From the NCBI GenBank assembly GCA_035415725.1, contig DAOOGN010000096.1:1-16064 (forward strand): DNA of 16,064 bases. The letters run 5' to 3'. The stretch is from DSWT01 sp035415725 (GTDB lineage: Bacteria > Chloroflexota > Anaerolineae > B4-G1 > SLSP01). Positions 14,971 through 16,064 of the stretch are shown here, in pieces. The notes under the pieces were generated by a model. It had not been told where the DNA came from. It worked only from the letters and a program-made list of their open reading frames with translations, and ran no database searches. The first letter of the stretch is position 1; each line of letters begins with the position of its first letter. Position numbers and translations under genes: made by a program.

Positions 14971-15784
14971 CCACCGGCACCGCCGTCAGCGAATCGATCT
15001 CCACCCCATTGGGCATCCACAACCCTGATGACGCGCCGCCATCGAGGTTGAGGGCGATGTCCACGTCCAAATCCGCCTCCACGAGCCAGGTTGCCAGCGC
15101 GTGCAGGCTAAAAAAGCCGCGCGGCGCGATCAGCATCAGGATGCGTCCACGGCGGTCTTGCGCGACCACCGTGCGCCGCGCCGGGCGTCCGTCATCCGCG
15201 TCGGCGGGGAAACCCATAACGCCGCCGGGTTTGACGAGCACCGGGAAACATTGCACCGCCTCGCGCAGTGGCTCCGCCGCATCATAAGGCCGGGTCTGCA
15301 GCCAGCGCACGCTGACCTCGCCGGCGTCGGTCACTGCGAACATGCCCGCGAAGTCACCATAGGACGTCCCGAATACTGTGCGGTTGCTGATTGTCAGCCC
15401 GGCGACGATTTGTTCTTCGGTGAAGTACCCGGCGTTCAGCACCAACGCGGCTTCGGTCTGCTGCGCCCAGGCGCTCACCGTCGCCGGCGTGCCCGGCGCA
15501 TAGAGCACGTGAAACATCACCATGGCAGGGTCCAGGCGCGCAACGGTGACGCGCTCCACGTTGTCCCCGACGACGACATTGAGGCTGCGGACTTCGATCC
15601 CGGGGGAGAAGTTTTGCCAGCCGGTATCTTCGGGCAGAGGCGTGGGCGTGGGGGGAAGGGTGGGCGTAACCGTAGGGGTTGGCGTCGGCGTCGGTAGGAA
15701 CCCGGGCGCGTGGCACGCCAACATGGTCAACAACCCTACGCCCAGAAAGAGCGCGGTCCATCTTTTCGTCATAACCGTCATCAT
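14948..15784 (-). CDS. Lipoprotein with phosphodiester glycosidase (NAGPA/DUF2233) domain
   Basis: The 278-residue protein (274 if it starts at 15772) begins with a basic N-terminus and hydrophobic stretch ending LLTMLAC, a lipobox-like site with C24, so it should be lipidated and face outward. Residues 31-51 are a Thr-Pro repeat linker. The remaining part is the NAGPA domain: NAGYFT (117-122), GDFAGMFAV (143-151), RRTVVAQDRRGRILMLIA (203-220) and ALNLDGGASSGLW (244-256). The family includes the human uncovering enzyme that removes GlcNAc from phosphodiesters, and bacterial members act on exopolysaccharide or wall-linked sugar phosphodiesters. Ribosome binding sites at both ATG choices are weak; longer frames up to 15862 lack a signal-peptide start. 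The gene converges with the glycosyltransferase; both may concern cell-surface glycans, but they are transcribed from opposite strands. Confidence 0.88.
   Translation of the reverse strand: MMTVMTKRWTALFLGVGLLTMLACHAPGFLPTPTPTPTVTPTLPPTPTPLPEDTGWQNFSPGIEVRSLNVVVGDNVERVTVARLDPAMVMFHVLYAPGTPATVSAWAQQTEAALVLNAGYFTEEQIVAGLTISNRTVFGTSYGDFAGMFAVTDAGEVSVRWLQTRPYDAAEPLREAVQCFPVLVKPGGVMGFPADADDGRPARRTVVAQDRRGRILMLIAPRGFFSLHALATWLVEADLDVDIALNLDGGASSGLWMPNGVEIDSLTAVPVVIAVTPR
15632..15694 (-). repeat. Thr-Pro codon repeat of the lipoprotein linker
   Basis: On the minus strand alternating Pro and Thr codons encode PTPTPTPTVTPT and LPPTPTPLP, an extended spacer that holds the catalytic domain away from the membrane anchor. 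Such TP tracts directly after a lipobox are very common in Chloroflexota surface proteins and support the taxonomic guess. Confidence 0.85.
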
Positions 15785-15811
15785 ACCGCAGAGTGGCAAT
15801 TTGTGGAATGA

Positions 15812-15830
15812 ACCGTGAGCTACCCACGGT
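15812..15830. repeat. Short inverted repeat between divergent genes
   Basis: ACCGTG (15812-15817) is perfectly inverted as CACGGT (15825-15830) with a 7-nt spacer. It lies between the minus-strand lipoprotein start and the rightward promoter and could be an operator for either. Six bp is short, so chance is not excluded. Confidence 0.3.
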
Positions 15831-15837
15831 CGAGGGC

Positions 15838-15865
15838 TTGACAACTGTCTTGCTTGTGGCATAAT
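15838..15865 (+). promoter_or_regulatory. Rightward promoter of the T-box transcript
   Basis: A consensus -35 TTGACA (15838-15843) is followed after 16 bp by CATAAT (15860-15865). Transcription would begin near 15872, about 12 nt before the first T-box element. A matching terminator or stop on the left is not needed, since the neighbouring gene points the other way. Confidence 0.78.
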
Positions 15866-15871
15866 TTCTTT

Positions 15872-16064
15872 ACTAAGGTGTTGATGGAGACGAGTACGTG
15901 CCGGAAGCTGCTCCAGCGAATTCGGGGAAGTGTGAGCCGAGTGTCAGAGCCGACGCGGAAAATCCCTCCGGAGCCGCCTGCCGAACAGTCCGGGTAGTCA
16001 ATAGTCGAGTAGTCAATGTCGAATCTCGTAAAGTCGTACCTTAACAAGTCTCATAAAGTCGTAC
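15872..16064 (+). promoter_or_regulatory. T-box riboswitch leader, isoleucine (AUC) specifier; runs off the window
   Basis: T-box leaders sense uncharged tRNA and control aminoacyl-tRNA synthetase or amino-acid genes. Stem I can be built by hand: base GGAG (15886-15889) with CUCC (15966-15969), flanked by a UGAUG/GGAGC kink-turn-like element; loop-E AGUA (15893-15896) opposite GAAA (15958-15961); stem CGUGCCGG (15897-15904) with CCGACGCG (15950-15957, one mismatch); AGCGA bulge (15915-15919); AUUCGG (15920-15925) with CCGAGU (15937-15942); and apical loop GGAAGUGUGAG (15926-15936). The arrangement matches B. subtilis glyQS element by element. The specifier in the corresponding place is AUC (15962-15964), read by tRNA-Ile(GAU), so ileS is the likely downstream gene. 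The antiterminator or antisequestrator with its UGGN sequence is not in the window; repeats follow at 15994 instead. Two short open frames inside (15884-15997 and a GTG frame from 15898) are not taken as genes. Confidence 0.86.
15994..16064. repeat. AGTC-rich repeats in the T-box linker
   Basis: GTAGTCAAT occurs at 15994-16002 and 16009-16017. A 16-nt unit, TCTCGTAAAGTCGTAC (16024-16039), recurs 25 nt later with one change at 16049-16064 and may continue past the window. The AT-richer, AGTC-based composition differs sharply from the leader just before it. Confidence 0.82.

Noticed and set aside
15884..16044. Two short open frames (ATG at 15884, 37 residues; GTG at 15898, 48 residues) after a strong promoter
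   Set aside because: They overlap each other in different frames and lie exactly over the T-box Stem I elements; neither resembles a protein family.
15994..16064. CRISPR array suspected from spaced repeats at the right edge
   Set aside because: Units are short, imperfect, of unequal spacing and share the AGTC theme in the would-be spacers; no cas genes are nearby.

Overview
The window is a moderately GC-rich bacterial chromosome segment carrying mostly housekeeping genes. Several traits point to the Chloroflexota, probably Anaerolineae-like, though this is an inference without a search. They are a lipoprotein with a Thr-Pro repeat linker, a family 39-type membrane glycosyltransferase with a C-terminal beta domain, a Yip1-family protein, a bacterial-PH membrane protein, and intergenic or intragenic low-complexity repeats of the AAGTCC and AGTCGTA type.

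Layout, left to right. (1) Positions 1-634 hold a Yip1-family membrane protein, whose beginning is unclear at the window edge, closed by a strong intrinsic terminator. (2) Positions 665-4384 hold a near-consensus promoter, a leader of about 130 nt, and the Fe-S cluster assembly genes sufC-sufB-sufD, nearly contiguous; no cysteine desulfurase (SufS) or SufU follows. (3) A 377-nt stretch without a convincing gene is followed by an unusual 465-residue fusion of a MocA-like molybdenum-cofactor cytidylyltransferase and a NagD-like HAD-IIA phosphatase (4762-6159), then rlmN (6248-7306). (4) A long non-coding gap with two successive terminator hairpins leads to dnaX, then ebfC and recR, the widely conserved replication/repair cluster. 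After recR come a PH-domain membrane protein, a Cof-type HAD-IIB phosphatase and a TsaC/YrdC-family protein with altered signature residues. The genes from ebfC to tsaC overlap or are within 4 nt of each other and look like one operon. (5) Positions 13057-14970 hold a membrane glycosyltransferase whose frame absorbs a repeat-derived insertion. It converges with, and overlaps by 23 nt, a minus-strand lipoprotein with a phosphodiester-glycosidase (NAGPA) domain. (6) At the right edge, reading rightward, a strong promoter leads into a T-box riboswitch. Its Stem I can be folded by hand with an AUC (isoleucine) specifier, so the gene just outside the window is probably ileS. AGTC-rich repeats occupy the segment after Stem I where the tRNA-acceptor-sensing domain would be expected.

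The most notable items are the T-box with its repeat-invaded linker, the MocA-HAD fusion, the degenerate TsaC homologue, and the repeat that has become coding sequence inside the glycosyltransferase. I did not find a clearly new defence or mobile system.
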